DNA of 64,000 bases from G963665085 sp963665085 (GTDB lineage Bacteria > Bacteroidota > Bacteroidia > Bacteroidales > JAAAOM01), in the NCBI GenBank assembly GCA_963665085.2, contig CAXXXS010000002.1, positions 1,116,001 to 1,180,000 of the forward strand, written 5' to 3'. The notes beneath the pieces are model-generated. The model was not told the DNA's origin. It saw only the letters and a list, made by a program, of their open reading frames with translations, and made no database searches. Of this stretch, positions 44,517-52,964 are shown in pieces. The translations under genes and the position numbers were made by a program. Within the stretch, counting starts at the first letter, position 1. Each line of letters starts with the position of its first letter.

Positions 44517-47370
44517 CACTATGTTTGAATCCAGCTTGAGTAAATCTTTCAAAGGATTAATTCTAAGATTGCTCGACATTAGAAAAGGGGAATCCAGAAG
44601 GCTGGTTCTAATGCAAACTACTATTTTTCTGCTAATTGCAACTTTGTTGATAATCAAACCAACCATTAATGCCCTCTTTTTATCAGGTGTTGGCATAGAC
44701 AAATTACCATTTGCCTTTATTTTAGTTGCTTTAGCTGCCGGAGTAATTACAACTTTTTATTCAAAAAAGATAAATAGAGTCCCTCTTAATAAAGTAATTC
44801 AATTTACATTAATTACATCTGTTGTCTCAATCACAATCTTTTCAGTTTTATTACGATTAAATCTAATAGATAATTGGATTTTATATGTCTTCTATGTATG
44901 GGTGGCTGTATTTGGTGTTTTATCAGCTTCACAATTTTGGATTCTGGCAAATATTGTTTTTAATGCCCGCGAAGCAAAAAGGCTTTTTGGATTAATTGGA
45001 GGGGCAGCTATAGGCGGAGGGATATTTGGGGGATATCTTACATCTGTGCTGGCACCAGTTATAGGCAGTGAAAATCTTTTGTTTGTAGGTGTTTCTTTTT
45101 TAATAATCTGCATACCATTAACCCGGAAGGTTTGGAATATCAATAAAAATGTAACATCTTCTCATTTTTTAAGAAAAAGCCGTACAGGAAAAGTTTCAGA
45201 ACACCCCTTGCGATTAATAAAGAGTTCTAAACACCTAACCTATCTTGCAATAATTACAGCTTTAAGTGTATTGGCAGCAAAACTTGTTGATTATCAATTT
45301 AGTGCTATTTCGTCGCAAAAAATAACGAACGAAGATGAATTAGCCGCATTTTTTGGCTTCTGGTTTTCCAACTTTAATTTATTCTCCTTACTAATTCAAC
45401 TTTTTATAACACGTAAGGTTGTAGGTATTTACGGTGTAGGTATTTCACTATTTTTTCTGCCTGTTGGTATACTAATTGGTGCCCTGGCAATTCTAATCCT
45501 GCCAGGATTATGGCCTGCCATATTAATTAAAGCTGCGGATGGTAGTTTAAAACAATCCGTAAATAAGTCTGCCATTGAATTACTTGCTTTTCCTATACCT
45601 GTAGATATAAAAAATCAAGCCAAAACTTTTATTGATGTTTTTATTGATAGTTTTGCTACCGGAATAAGTGGTTTATTGTTAATCTTTCTGGTTAACGGGT
45701 TAAATATGCCGGTAAGGTTTGTTAGTATTCTGATAATCCTTTTACTTGCAATATGGCTAAAATATATAAGAAAAGTAAGACTTGAATATATCGAGCAATT
45801 TAAAAGAAAATTAAACCTTGATAGCAATAAAGAAAAAAACAAAGAATATATTCTTGATATACAAAACAGTTCAGTATATGAAGGCCTGACTAAGGTTTTA
45901 TATTATGGCAATGATAAACAGATATTGTATATCTTAAAAAATGTTGATGATTTACAACACGAAAAGCTTTTCCCTGCTATTAAACATTTGTTAAAACATG
46001 AATCTCCCGAGATTATTACAGAAGCTATTAAAAAACTTTATTTTTATAAATCTGAAAATCTTTCTGAAGAAATAAAAAAATTTCTGAAGCATGAAGTAAA
46101 ATCTATAAGAGTAGCGGCTACAGAATATCTTATTGAACATTCTGGCAATAAAATTGAATTAATACAACAATATTTGGAGCAAAAGGATGAATCCCTAGTT
46201 AGGGCTGCTATTTTAGCCCTGGCCTCTGAAACAAAGGATAACCAGGAACTTAAGATTAACTCTGGTTTACTTGATTGGATTAAAAATCACATAGAAAAAA
46301 TAAAAACAATTACTGCCCCTGAAAAAAATGAGACTATTGATACTGTTTTAAACGTTATTGGCCTATCAATGTCTAGTGAATTTTATAACTATATTTCAGA
46401 AGCATTAAAAAATGAAGATAGTAACGTACGTGAAAGTGCCGTATTGGCCGCCGGATTAACACTCGCCCCAACCTTTTTGCCTGATTTGTTAACAAACATC
46501 ACAGATACCTCAAACAAACAAAAAACAATTGACGCATTATCTGGTTATGGTTTCAAAATTTTTGATTATTTACAGGAACAAATTGAAGAAGGAAACCTGA
46601 ATATTCAAATTATTAGGCAACTACCCTCTGTTTCAGAAAAGATAGGGACACAGAATGGTGTAGACTTTTTATTTCGTTTACTTGACATTGATGATAATAT
46701 TGTTAGAAATAACGCTGTCCTTGCATTAACAAAATTAAAATCTAAACATCCTCACCTTATTTTTTATAATAAACGTATTATTGAAAACATCCTGGAAGAA
46801 GCCAAATTATTTATGAATACTCTTTCTGCAATGTATATTCAACAAGAAAAAATACATGAGTTTGAAGAGAGTAGTAAAGGCCCCGTATTTGAAGCGCACA
46901 AAGGTCTGATTGTTTTATTGGAAAGAAGACTGGATGAAAATTTAACTAGGATTTTCAAATTTCTTGGTCTTAAATATCCCCCTGAAGAAATTGATACAAT
47001 ATACAGGGAGATAAAAAACCCTAAAGCTGAAATGCGGATAAATGCAATTGAATTTCTTGATAATTTGCTGGATACTCACCTGAAAAAACTGGTTATGCCA
47101 ATCGTTGAAACTTCGTTATCAGAATCCGTAACAAAAGAATTGTTGGACAATATGGATATCAAGGTGTTGCCCCAGGAAGAATGCTTAACTTCTTTGCTAG
47201 AGGGGAAAGATGTTAAAATTAAATTATCTGTTTTATATCTTATAGGTGTTTTAAAAGATCGAAAATATATAACATTGGCAAAGAAGTATATCAATCATCC
47301 TAACGAAAAAATACGTTTATTTGCTTCCAATGCTGTTCAAGATATAATGAAGAACACAAGTATTTTCTAA
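44506..47370 (+). CDS. ATP/ADP-carrier-like (TlcC/Npt) MFS transporter fused to HEAT repeats
   Basis: A 954-residue inner-membrane protein. Residues about 30-430 form a 12-segment transporter of the nucleotide carrier (TlcC) kind: MQTTIFLLIATLLIIKPTINALF near the start and the FGLIGGAAIGGGIFGG motif (about 160). Residues about 450-954 are soluble HEAT/armadillo-type helical repeats (AIKHLLKHESPEIITEAIKKL, IKKFLKHEVKSIRVAATEYL, EALKNEDSNVRESAVLAAGL). Related architectures exist in Bacteroidota; transported substrate here is unproven. The HEAT part probably binds a partner. The start ATG lies inside the serine hydrolase gene; ATG at 44521 is an alternative. Confidence 0.8.
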   Translation: MTINTMFESSLSKSFKGLILRLLDIRKGESRRLVLMQTTIFLLIATLLIIKPTINALFLSGVGIDKLPFAFILVALAAGVITTFYSKKINRVPLNKVIQFTLITSVVSITIFSVLLRLNLIDNWILYVFYVWVAVFGVLSASQFWILANIVFNAREAKRLFGLIGGAAIGGGIFGGYLTSVLAPVIGSENLLFVGVSFLIICIPLTRKVWNINKNVTSSHFLRKSRTGKVSEHPLRLIKSSKHLTYLAIITALSVLAAKLVDYQFSAISSQKITNEDELAAFFGFWFSNFNLFSLLIQLFITRKVVGIYGVGISLFFLPVGILIGALAILILPGLWPAILIKAADGSLKQSVNKSAIELLAFPIPVDIKNQAKTFIDVFIDSFATGISGLLLIFLVNGLNMPVRFVSILIILLLAIWLKYIRKVRLEYIEQFKRKLNLDSNKEKNKEYILDIQNSSVYEGLTKVLYYGNDKQILYILKNVDDLQHEKLFPAIKHLLKHESPEIITEAIKKLYFYKSENLSEEIKKFLKHEVKSIRVAATEYLIEHSGNKIELIQQYLEQKDESLVRAAILALASETKDNQELKINSGLLDWIKNHIEKIKTITAPEKNETIDTVLNVIGLSMSSEFYNYISEALKNEDSNVRESAVLAAGLTLAPTFLPDLLTNITDTSNKQKTIDALSGYGFKIFDYLQEQIEEGNLNIQIIRQLPSVSEKIGTQNGVDFLFRLLDIDDNIVRNNAVLALTKLKSKHPHLIFYNKRIIENILEEAKLFMNTLSAMYIQQEKIHEFEESSKGPVFEAHKGLIVLLERRLDENLTRIFKFLGLKYPPEEIDTIYREIKNPKAEMRINAIEFLDNLLDTHLKKLVMPIVETSLSESVTKELLDNMDIKVLPQEECLTSLLEGKDVKIKLSVLYLIGVLKDRKYITLAKKYINHPNEKIRLFASNAVQDIMKNTSIF

Positions 47371-47374
47371 TTCC

Positions 47375-48625
47375 CTAACGGATAACCCTGTCAATTTTAG
47401 AAGCCAGTGCATTGTGGTCAACAGCTGAATTCTTTTTTAATACATTAGACATTAAAGCAACCATGTAAGTCCTTCCATCAGAATGCTCAACTATAATTAC
47501 CGAATTCATATAATTATTTTTGTTGCCCATATATTTCTGACATTCATACCCTTCTTCTGGTTGGCATTGATAAAGGCTTCCTGATTTAAAATATACAGCA
47601 GCAGTATTGAGATGAGGTGAAGAGGCATACCGGATCCGTGTAGCTGTTGCATACATTAAGCGTTTTATTTCAAGGCTTGATTTTTCATCAACCATTTTGC
47701 CTCTTTCTACAGCAACAAGATATTTCATAAATCCTATTGGCGTTCCGATGCTTCCCCCTGATGACGGGACATAACTTTTTGCCCCCTGGGTGAAGAGGCT
47801 CCCTACTCGCAATTCTTCTTTTGCAATTCCTATTTCTCTTATGGGTTCATTTACAATTTCAACAGCCATTTCAGCAAGTTCTGATTTTGGTGTTGTAGCA
47901 AAATAATTATTTGCCTGTTCTTCAGTTATTTTTGGGTAATCTTTTTTAAATACATGCATAAGTATAACTTCTCGCCAAACTACACTGGCGGCTCCGTTAT
48001 TACTTGCTGATATCATATGATCTGCCCATTCATATAGGTTAAATTCATCGCTCTCAACTGCAACTCTGCTTTTTAATACTTTCTTTTCAGTATCAAAAAC
48101 CGGAATTGTATGCTCATCATAGTTTACCCATTTACCACCCCTAACATATTTTGTCTTCATTAATTGTTGTCTTTTTTCAAACGATTCAGGATAAATCTGT
48201 TTCAATTCATTAAACATGCCCGCCAGAACAATGAGTTTAGCTACACTTCCCGGTTGATAACCTTGGCGTTCTTTTATCTTTGCATAACGCATTGGGTGCC
48301 CTTCAGTAATGTCGAGCACGGCAATAGAGTAGCTTTCATCGAGGTTTGGAAAAAGCGCTTCAACGGATTTTTGAAATTTTGCATCAGGAACTGGTAATAT
48401 TGCCAGGCTATCACCTCTAATACCTAAAAGATTCAGGTGAATATCATTAATACTTAATAAAGCACCTTCTTTAGGTAATTTTCCAACTATCTCCCCTTTT
48501 TGAACCATCTGCAGGTATAAAAGCCTTCTGATACCAGTAGTTTCGTATCCATCAATCGGGTAAGAAAATAAATTGTATGTAAAAAGTAAAACAAGTCCTA
48601 ATACTAATATTCTCTTCTTTTCCAT
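47375..48625 (-). CDS. Beta-lactamase-fold serine hydrolase, exported
   Basis: A 416-residue protein with a signal anchor (residues 4-20). Active-site motifs of the beta-lactamase/DD-peptidase fold are seen: SxxK in QPGSVAKLIVLAG (about 128), SxN in ISASNNGAAS (about 205) and KSG in VYFKSGSLYQ (about 345). It is a longer relative of the hydrolase at 43572, with an extra GAKSYVPSSGGSIGTPIG region. Its stop is 4 bp from the stop of the nucleotide-carrier gene; it lies 10 bp downstream of the exported dikinase gene, so those two should be cotranscribed. Confidence 0.8.
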   Translation of the reverse strand: MEKKRILVLGLVLLFTYNLFSYPIDGYETTGIRRLLYLQMVQKGEIVGKLPKEGALLSINDIHLNLLGIRGDSLAILPVPDAKFQKSVEALFPNLDESYSIAVLDITEGHPMRYAKIKERQGYQPGSVAKLIVLAGMFNELKQIYPESFEKRQQLMKTKYVRGGKWVNYDEHTIPVFDTEKKVLKSRVAVESDEFNLYEWADHMISASNNGAASVVWREVILMHVFKKDYPKITEEQANNYFATTPKSELAEMAVEIVNEPIREIGIAKEELRVGSLFTQGAKSYVPSSGGSIGTPIGFMKYLVAVERGKMVDEKSSLEIKRLMYATATRIRYASSPHLNTAAVYFKSGSLYQCQPEEGYECQKYMGNKNNYMNSVIIVEHSDGRTYMVALMSNVLKKNSAVDHNALASKIDRVIR

Positions 48626-48635
48626 TATGTTTAGT

Positions 48636-51527
48636 TTAGTTTAGTTTTATAAACTTATCACTATCTAATACGGGATTAAGCGATTCCAGGTAAAGTTGCG
48701 ATGCTGCATTTTTATTTTCAACAAAGGGCCTTACCTGGAAAAGCCATAATTTATCGTCTTTAAAACCAAGTTCAATATCAAAAGGTCCTTGGGTCTCAAT
48801 TCCCTTCATATCTGGGAGTTCTTTTTTTAATTTATTAGTAAAACTTCTAAGTTCTGTGATATTAGCTTGATTTAATATTGGCAAGTTAAAACTTGTATAT
48901 TTATTTTTAACACCTCCTGACGAAGGTAATGTTTTTAATATGGGTTCACGTGCAGGTGAGAGCATAATACTGGTGCCATTTTTATTTAATTGGTACAATT
49001 CTGCTACCTGACCGTCAACTGCACCACCAGCACCCCTGCTAAATGCCATGGTTACGTCATCTATCGAACTTGTAATTAATCCTTTGGTAATAACAACCCC
49101 GGAATAATCTACATCAACAGAAGGAATGATTAATATAGAAGGGAATACATTTTCAGGGTTAGTTAAATAACGTTGTCTCCATTTATAACTTCTTTCAGTA
49201 TATGGCGAGGCCCATACTTCCCTTATCCCTTGCAGAATAGCTTCTTTTGTAAGTACATTAAACAATGTAAGGTTTAAACCTGCACCTGTAAATTCTTTTA
49301 GATCTTCCATGTTAGTATCGCTTCGCAGAAATACTGGAATATTTCCTATTTCTTTACCAAATACATGTAAAAACATTTTTTCCAAATCTCCCGAAAATTC
49401 ATCTGACAAGTTGATGTCTTTAATGGCATCGGAAATAATCTTCAGCTCAGCAAGCATGAATATTTCTATATCAGCTTCAGATTTTCCTTCTGTTTTCATT
49501 TTATCTGCTGAATCAAAAACTGTATTCAAATATTCCCAATAACTCATATTTTTTCCCGGCATTTCTTGGTTTAGATGCTGCCTGAATGCGGCAAAAGGAA
49601 TAACCAGTCCATTAACAACATTGCCTGGGTACATTTCTTTTAGTTGCCCCAGGTTAGCAGCTTTTGGCCCGCATATACTTCCTGATGCTGTAGCATTTAC
49701 TTCGCTAAGGTCAATCACTTGTTTTGTGTCTAACTTTATTTTGTCAGTGGGGACAGTTACTTTGGTTTCTTCTCTTTTTTTTGTCTCAAACAACTGTTTT
49801 TCTATAGTCGTCATTTCATTTTCGGGTTTCATTACAATAACACCTTTTGATGAAACTGCATAAAAAACAGTTTGCCCTGCATAAGCTTTTAATTCCTCAA
49901 ATGTTTGTAAGGATATCACTGCATTTGGGATACCCAGGTTTCTAGCCAGTAATTGTATGTGAGAAACCGGGTTTCCCTCACTAACAGAAACAATGCCTGA
50001 TACCGGTTTTAAATCTGATGGAGGTGTGCCAAAAACATATATTTTATTTTTATCAAACTCAATTTCATCTGTATTTCCCTGAACAACTACCAGTTCTCCT
50101 TTTGAATAACCAGAATTTAACCCCCTGGAAGTGCTGATTTGTTGAAGCCCCATTATTTGATTGGTAAATGGTAAATATTGAGAAATATTCTCACCAAGAT
50201 TATTTACTGCTATCCCAACCTTTAAAAGAATAGAAGATCTGACCTTCTCATCTACAAAACCAGAAGAAAGAGGCTCAAATCCATTAAATAACATTACCAC
50301 TTCTTTATAAGTAGCCATAAACATACCTGTCCCCCATTCTGTGATACGTCTGCACGCATCAAATAATTGGTACAATTCGTCTTCAGATACCTCTTCTTTA
50401 TTATCTGGGTTAATTCGTGTTTTTAGTTGCCCCCATTCCCAAATTTCAATATAACCGCAGCCTGTAGCTGCTATCCCTAAATTACGGATTAGATTGATTT
50501 GTTCTAAAATTGTTGTTGGGGTGTATGTTGCGGTAACTTTAAAGAGTAAATCTTCAAGAATAATTGATACATCAAAAAGTGAAAATCTCGTTTCAGCTGA
50601 ATTTTGTTGTACAATTGCTGTTCTTATTTCAAACAAAGTATTTGATAATAACAGTATTTTTTCTGCATCATCTGATGTGTTTTTGTAGGATTGCTGAAAA
50701 ATTTTTAATGTATTATATATTGCAATATCCCTGGGTAAAGTAGAAGTATATAAATTAATAGACTGAATATCGAAAGGTTGATAAAGTTTTTCCATTTCTT
50801 TTATTAAAAGACTGGCTTTAGAGAGCTGCTCTTCCGACATTTTACTTTTATTTTTTTCAATAAACTCTTTTACTTTTTTAACATCAGATTGATCGGGTTG
50901 CCCATGAATTTTAACCCTAATATTAGTAAAAGGAGTATATGAATCTGAAATTTCTTTTGAAAGCAACCTGACATTCTGTTTTAAATTATCATCCCCTTTA
51001 TGTGGGATATCTTTTAAGGCTTCCCTAATTAAAAAGAATTGTGTCTGTACATTTATATTATCAGATAATAACCATTGAAAGAAATTTATTCCCCATTGTT
51101 CTTCATCTTCTGCTTGATAAGCTCCACGGTAAAATTGGGCTTTTCTAAGAATCCAACCATCATCAATAGCCTTGAGATATTTTTCAAGTTGATATTGTTT
51201 TAACCGCGAATAGTAATTCTCTTTATCCCAAAACTCATTGTTAGGGGTTGTAGATAAAATCTGCCCCAGGAAGATGTGGTTACTTTTTCCCAAATTTACA
51301 ACTTCATCTTTGTACCTTGCTCTTTGTACACCTCCAGGTTCTGGGCACCTTTCATTAGGTAAGACAATACTTCCATCTGGGCAATACCAACGAATATCTT
51401 TATAAGGGCCACGGATATCTGATTTGTATTCTGTAATTAGTCCTGAAACTGTTTGGCTATTCTCTTGTGAACTTAAAATCAGAGGGGTAAAAAGAAATAA
51501 AATACCGGTTAATATTTTTTTCATCAC
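48636..51527 (-). CDS. Exported dikinase-like protein (phosphohistidine domain before PPDK/ATP-grasp domain)
   Basis: A 963-residue protein with a signal peptide (MMKKILTGILFLFTPLILSSQ). Residues 1-480 are largely helical and unrecognised. A mobile phosphohistidine domain follows with the active His in GNPVSHIQLLARNLGIP (about 521), then a PPDK_N/ATP-grasp domain: ICGPKAANLGQL (about 612), RSDTNMEDLKEFTGAGL (about 734), VWASPYTERSYKWRQ, RGAGGAVDGQ (about 829) and LFQVRPF (about 930). Order and motifs resemble glucan-water-dikinase more than PEP synthase, and there is no PEP-binding TIM barrel. An ATP-dependent enzyme outside the cytoplasm is odd. It is followed 10 bp later by a serine hydrolase gene. 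Confidence 0.75.
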   Translation of the reverse strand: MMKKILTGILFLFTPLILSSQENSQTVSGLITEYKSDIRGPYKDIRWYCPDGSIVLPNERCPEPGGVQRARYKDEVVNLGKSNHIFLGQILSTTPNNEFWDKENYYSRLKQYQLEKYLKAIDDGWILRKAQFYRGAYQAEDEEQWGINFFQWLLSDNINVQTQFFLIREALKDIPHKGDDNLKQNVRLLSKEISDSYTPFTNIRVKIHGQPDQSDVKKVKEFIEKNKSKMSEEQLSKASLLIKEMEKLYQPFDIQSINLYTSTLPRDIAIYNTLKIFQQSYKNTSDDAEKILLLSNTLFEIRTAIVQQNSAETRFSLFDVSIILEDLLFKVTATYTPTTILEQINLIRNLGIAATGCGYIEIWEWGQLKTRINPDNKEEVSEDELYQLFDACRRITEWGTGMFMATYKEVVMLFNGFEPLSSGFVDEKVRSSILLKVGIAVNNLGENISQYLPFTNQIMGLQQISTSRGLNSGYSKGELVVVQGNTDEIEFDKNKIYVFGTPPSDLKPVSGIVSVSEGNPVSHIQLLARNLGIPNAVISLQTFEELKAYAGQTVFYAVSSKGVIVMKPENEMTTIEKQLFETKKREETKVTVPTDKIKLDTKQVIDLSEVNATASGSICGPKAANLGQLKEMYPGNVVNGLVIPFAAFRQHLNQEMPGKNMSYWEYLNTVFDSADKMKTEGKSEADIEIFMLAELKIISDAIKDINLSDEFSGDLEKMFLHVFGKEIGNIPVFLRSDTNMEDLKEFTGAGLNLTLFNVLTKEAILQGIREVWASPYTERSYKWRQRYLTNPENVFPSILIIPSVDVDYSGVVITKGLITSSIDDVTMAFSRGAGGAVDGQVAELYQLNKNGTSIMLSPAREPILKTLPSSGGVKNKYTSFNLPILNQANITELRSFTNKLKKELPDMKGIETQGPFDIELGFKDDKLWLFQVRPFVENKNAASQLYLESLNPVLDSDKFIKLN

Positions 51528-51583
51528 ATTCGGATATATAGGTGCAATTTCTGTAATATTATAAAATAAAACTTTAAAAAAAA

Positions 51584-52009
51584 TTATTTATTTTTCTTGC
51601 AATTCGCTGATTTTATAATCTTAACAGCTGATAATTCAACAATAAAATCGTCACTTAGTAACTGCTCATTTGTTAAACTCCCTTTATCAAAACCTGATTT
51701 TTTTACGTCTCCAATTAATGACTTTTGGGATTTTATACAATATGATTGTTCTTTACTTGAGGACTTTCTTAGTGTCTTATAAAAATAATCAACAGTGAAT
51801 ATTGCTTCGACCTTGTATTCATTTGTGTTTTGCAATTTTAATTTCAGAATAAGTGGACTGTCTTTTTTTAAACATTTTTCATGTTTCCATTTATAATAAA
51901 ATATCACCCCGGATTCTGTTGTCATTTCCTGAAACTTATTTTGCGCCTTTACATTGACAGGAACTATAAGCATCATTGTAACAATTATAATTAACTGTAA
52001 ATTTCTCAT
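51584..52009 (-). CDS. Small exported protein of unknown function
   Basis: A 141-residue protein with a signal peptide ending at VKAQ (about residue 23). The mature part is beta-rich with three or four cysteines (KHEKCLKKDSPLILKLKLQN, SYCIKS, SANCKKNK) that could form disulfides. I do not recognise a family. It lies 57 bp upstream of the dikinase gene in the same direction. Confidence 0.6.
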   Translation of the reverse strand: MRNLQLIIIVTMMLIVPVNVKAQNKFQEMTTESGVIFYYKWKHEKCLKKDSPLILKLKLQNTNEYKVEAIFTVDYFYKTLRKSSSKEQSYCIKSQKSLIGDVKKSGFDKGSLTNEQLLSDDFIVELSAVKIIKSANCKKNK

Positions 52010-52068
52010 TTTTTATTTTTTAAAAATGTTATTTCTTGTTTGACTCAAAAATAAAAACTGGTCACTTC

Positions 52069-52100
52069 ATTGTGACTTTTTAAATAAAAATAGTCACAAT
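52069..52100. promoter_or_regulatory. 32-bp interrupted palindrome, possible operator
   Basis: ATTGTGAC at 52069-52076 is mirrored by GTCACAAT at 52093-52100 around an AT-only spacer, and an extra GTCAC lies at 52061-52065. The site is between the divergent genes starting at 52009 and 52179, a good place for a regulator to bind. Confidence 0.35.
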
Positions 52101-52178
52101 TGATAAATGGAATTTGTTCGATTGCTTTGGTTATTTGCTTTTATTAACTTGTATATAAATTGAAAAACAAAAACAGTT

Positions 52179-52517
52179 ATGTGTAATGATTCAAAAAGAT
52201 ATTCTATTTCTCTTGATTTTGAAGAGATTAAATTACCCCCATTTCAGGAAATTTTGGTTCTCGGTAAAAATTCAATCCAGGGAAAAATAGGCCTGTTTCA
52301 ATCTTTTAATCTTTTACAGCCAGATAATTTTGAGTCTTTTGATGTTGAAGATGAGAAAGTCGAAGCTGTATTCATCAATAAAAGAATTCTGAGTAAAATA
52401 CCACAAGAGGAAATAATTGATGTTTTAAAAACAAAAGTATTCCCTTATATTTCAGAAGGAGAATTGCTCCGTGTTAATTTTAAGGTGCATATTTCTTATG
52501 ATACAATCGAAACATAA
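52179..52517 (+). CDS. Hypothetical protein (112 aa) upstream of the split kinase
   Basis: An unrecognised soluble protein with mixed alpha/beta character (ISLDFEEIKLPPFQEILVLG, VEAVFINKRILSKIPQEEII, VNFKVHISYD). There is no signal peptide or membrane segment. It lies 6 bp before the CBS-kinase gene and so is almost certainly cotranscribed with it; it may be a small sensor or partner of that kinase. Confidence 0.6.
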   Translation: MCNDSKRYSISLDFEEIKLPPFQEILVLGKNSIQGKIGLFQSFNLLQPDNFESFDVEDEKVEAVFINKRILSKIPQEEIIDVLKTKVFPYISEGELLRVNFKVHISYDTIET

Positions 52518-52844
52518 AATAATATGAGTATTGAATTCTTTATAAGAAAGGATTATGAATCCACAGCTCCTTTTACAGGTGTACAAACCATAAAACAACA
52601 GCTAATAAATAAGCTGGCCCTTGTTGTTTTTGATAAAGAGAAGTTTATTGGGGTTATAAGTATTGCAGATCTCGCAAAAAAAACTCACAACCTGGTCGTT
52701 GATAGTATTACAGAAAAGCCATCAATTCAAGTCGATTGTCCTGTTAATGATGCTCTGGAAATTATGACAGAGAAAATGATTGATGTTTTACCTGTTTGGA
52801 AAGATGATGTTTTTCTAGGATTAGTGTTTAAAAATGATTTACTC

Positions 52845-52849
52845 AATTA
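52845..52849. repeat. Target site duplication, left copy
   Basis: AATTA directly left of the IS1380 end, repeated at 54513-54517. Confidence 0.85.
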
Positions 52850-52862
52850 CCTTAAATCCGCA
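52850..52862. repeat. IS1380 left terminal inverted repeat
   Basis: CCTTAAATCCGCA, exact reverse complement of the right end, and identical to the outer 13 bp of the intergenic repeats at 21417 and 25505. Confidence 0.9.
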
Positions 52863-52879
52863 TCAAAAAATAGTTAAAA

Positions 52880-52923
52880 ATCGGCAAGCCTTGAAAAATA
52901 AAATCATTCAAAGCATTGCCGAT
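52880..52923. repeat. Subterminal hairpin in the IS leader
   Basis: ATCGGCAA ... CTTGAA ... TTCAAAG ... TTGCCGAT form a long interrupted stem between the left end and the transposase start; a second small palindrome CACCTATTTAGGTG follows at 52935-52948. Such structures can keep outside transcripts from expressing transposase. Confidence 0.6.
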
Positions 52924-52964
52924 TAAAATGTTTTCACCTATTTAGGTGCAAAACATCGTAGCTG

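Larger units (their letters stand above)
52524..52877 (+). pseudogene. 5' fragment of CBS-domain hybrid histidine kinase split by IS1380
   Basis: Codons 1-109 encode a CBS-domain region (LALVVFDKEKFIGVISIADLAKK and DALEIMTEKMIDVLPVWKDD, then GLVFKNDLLNYL); the last eight residues and stop come from inside the IS. With the element and one 5-bp duplication removed, Asn-Tyr-Leu-Lys runs in frame into the kinase part at 54518. CBS pairs often bind adenosine nucleotides and gate linked enzymes. The fragment might still be expressed as a lone CBS protein of 117 residues. Confidence 0.8.
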
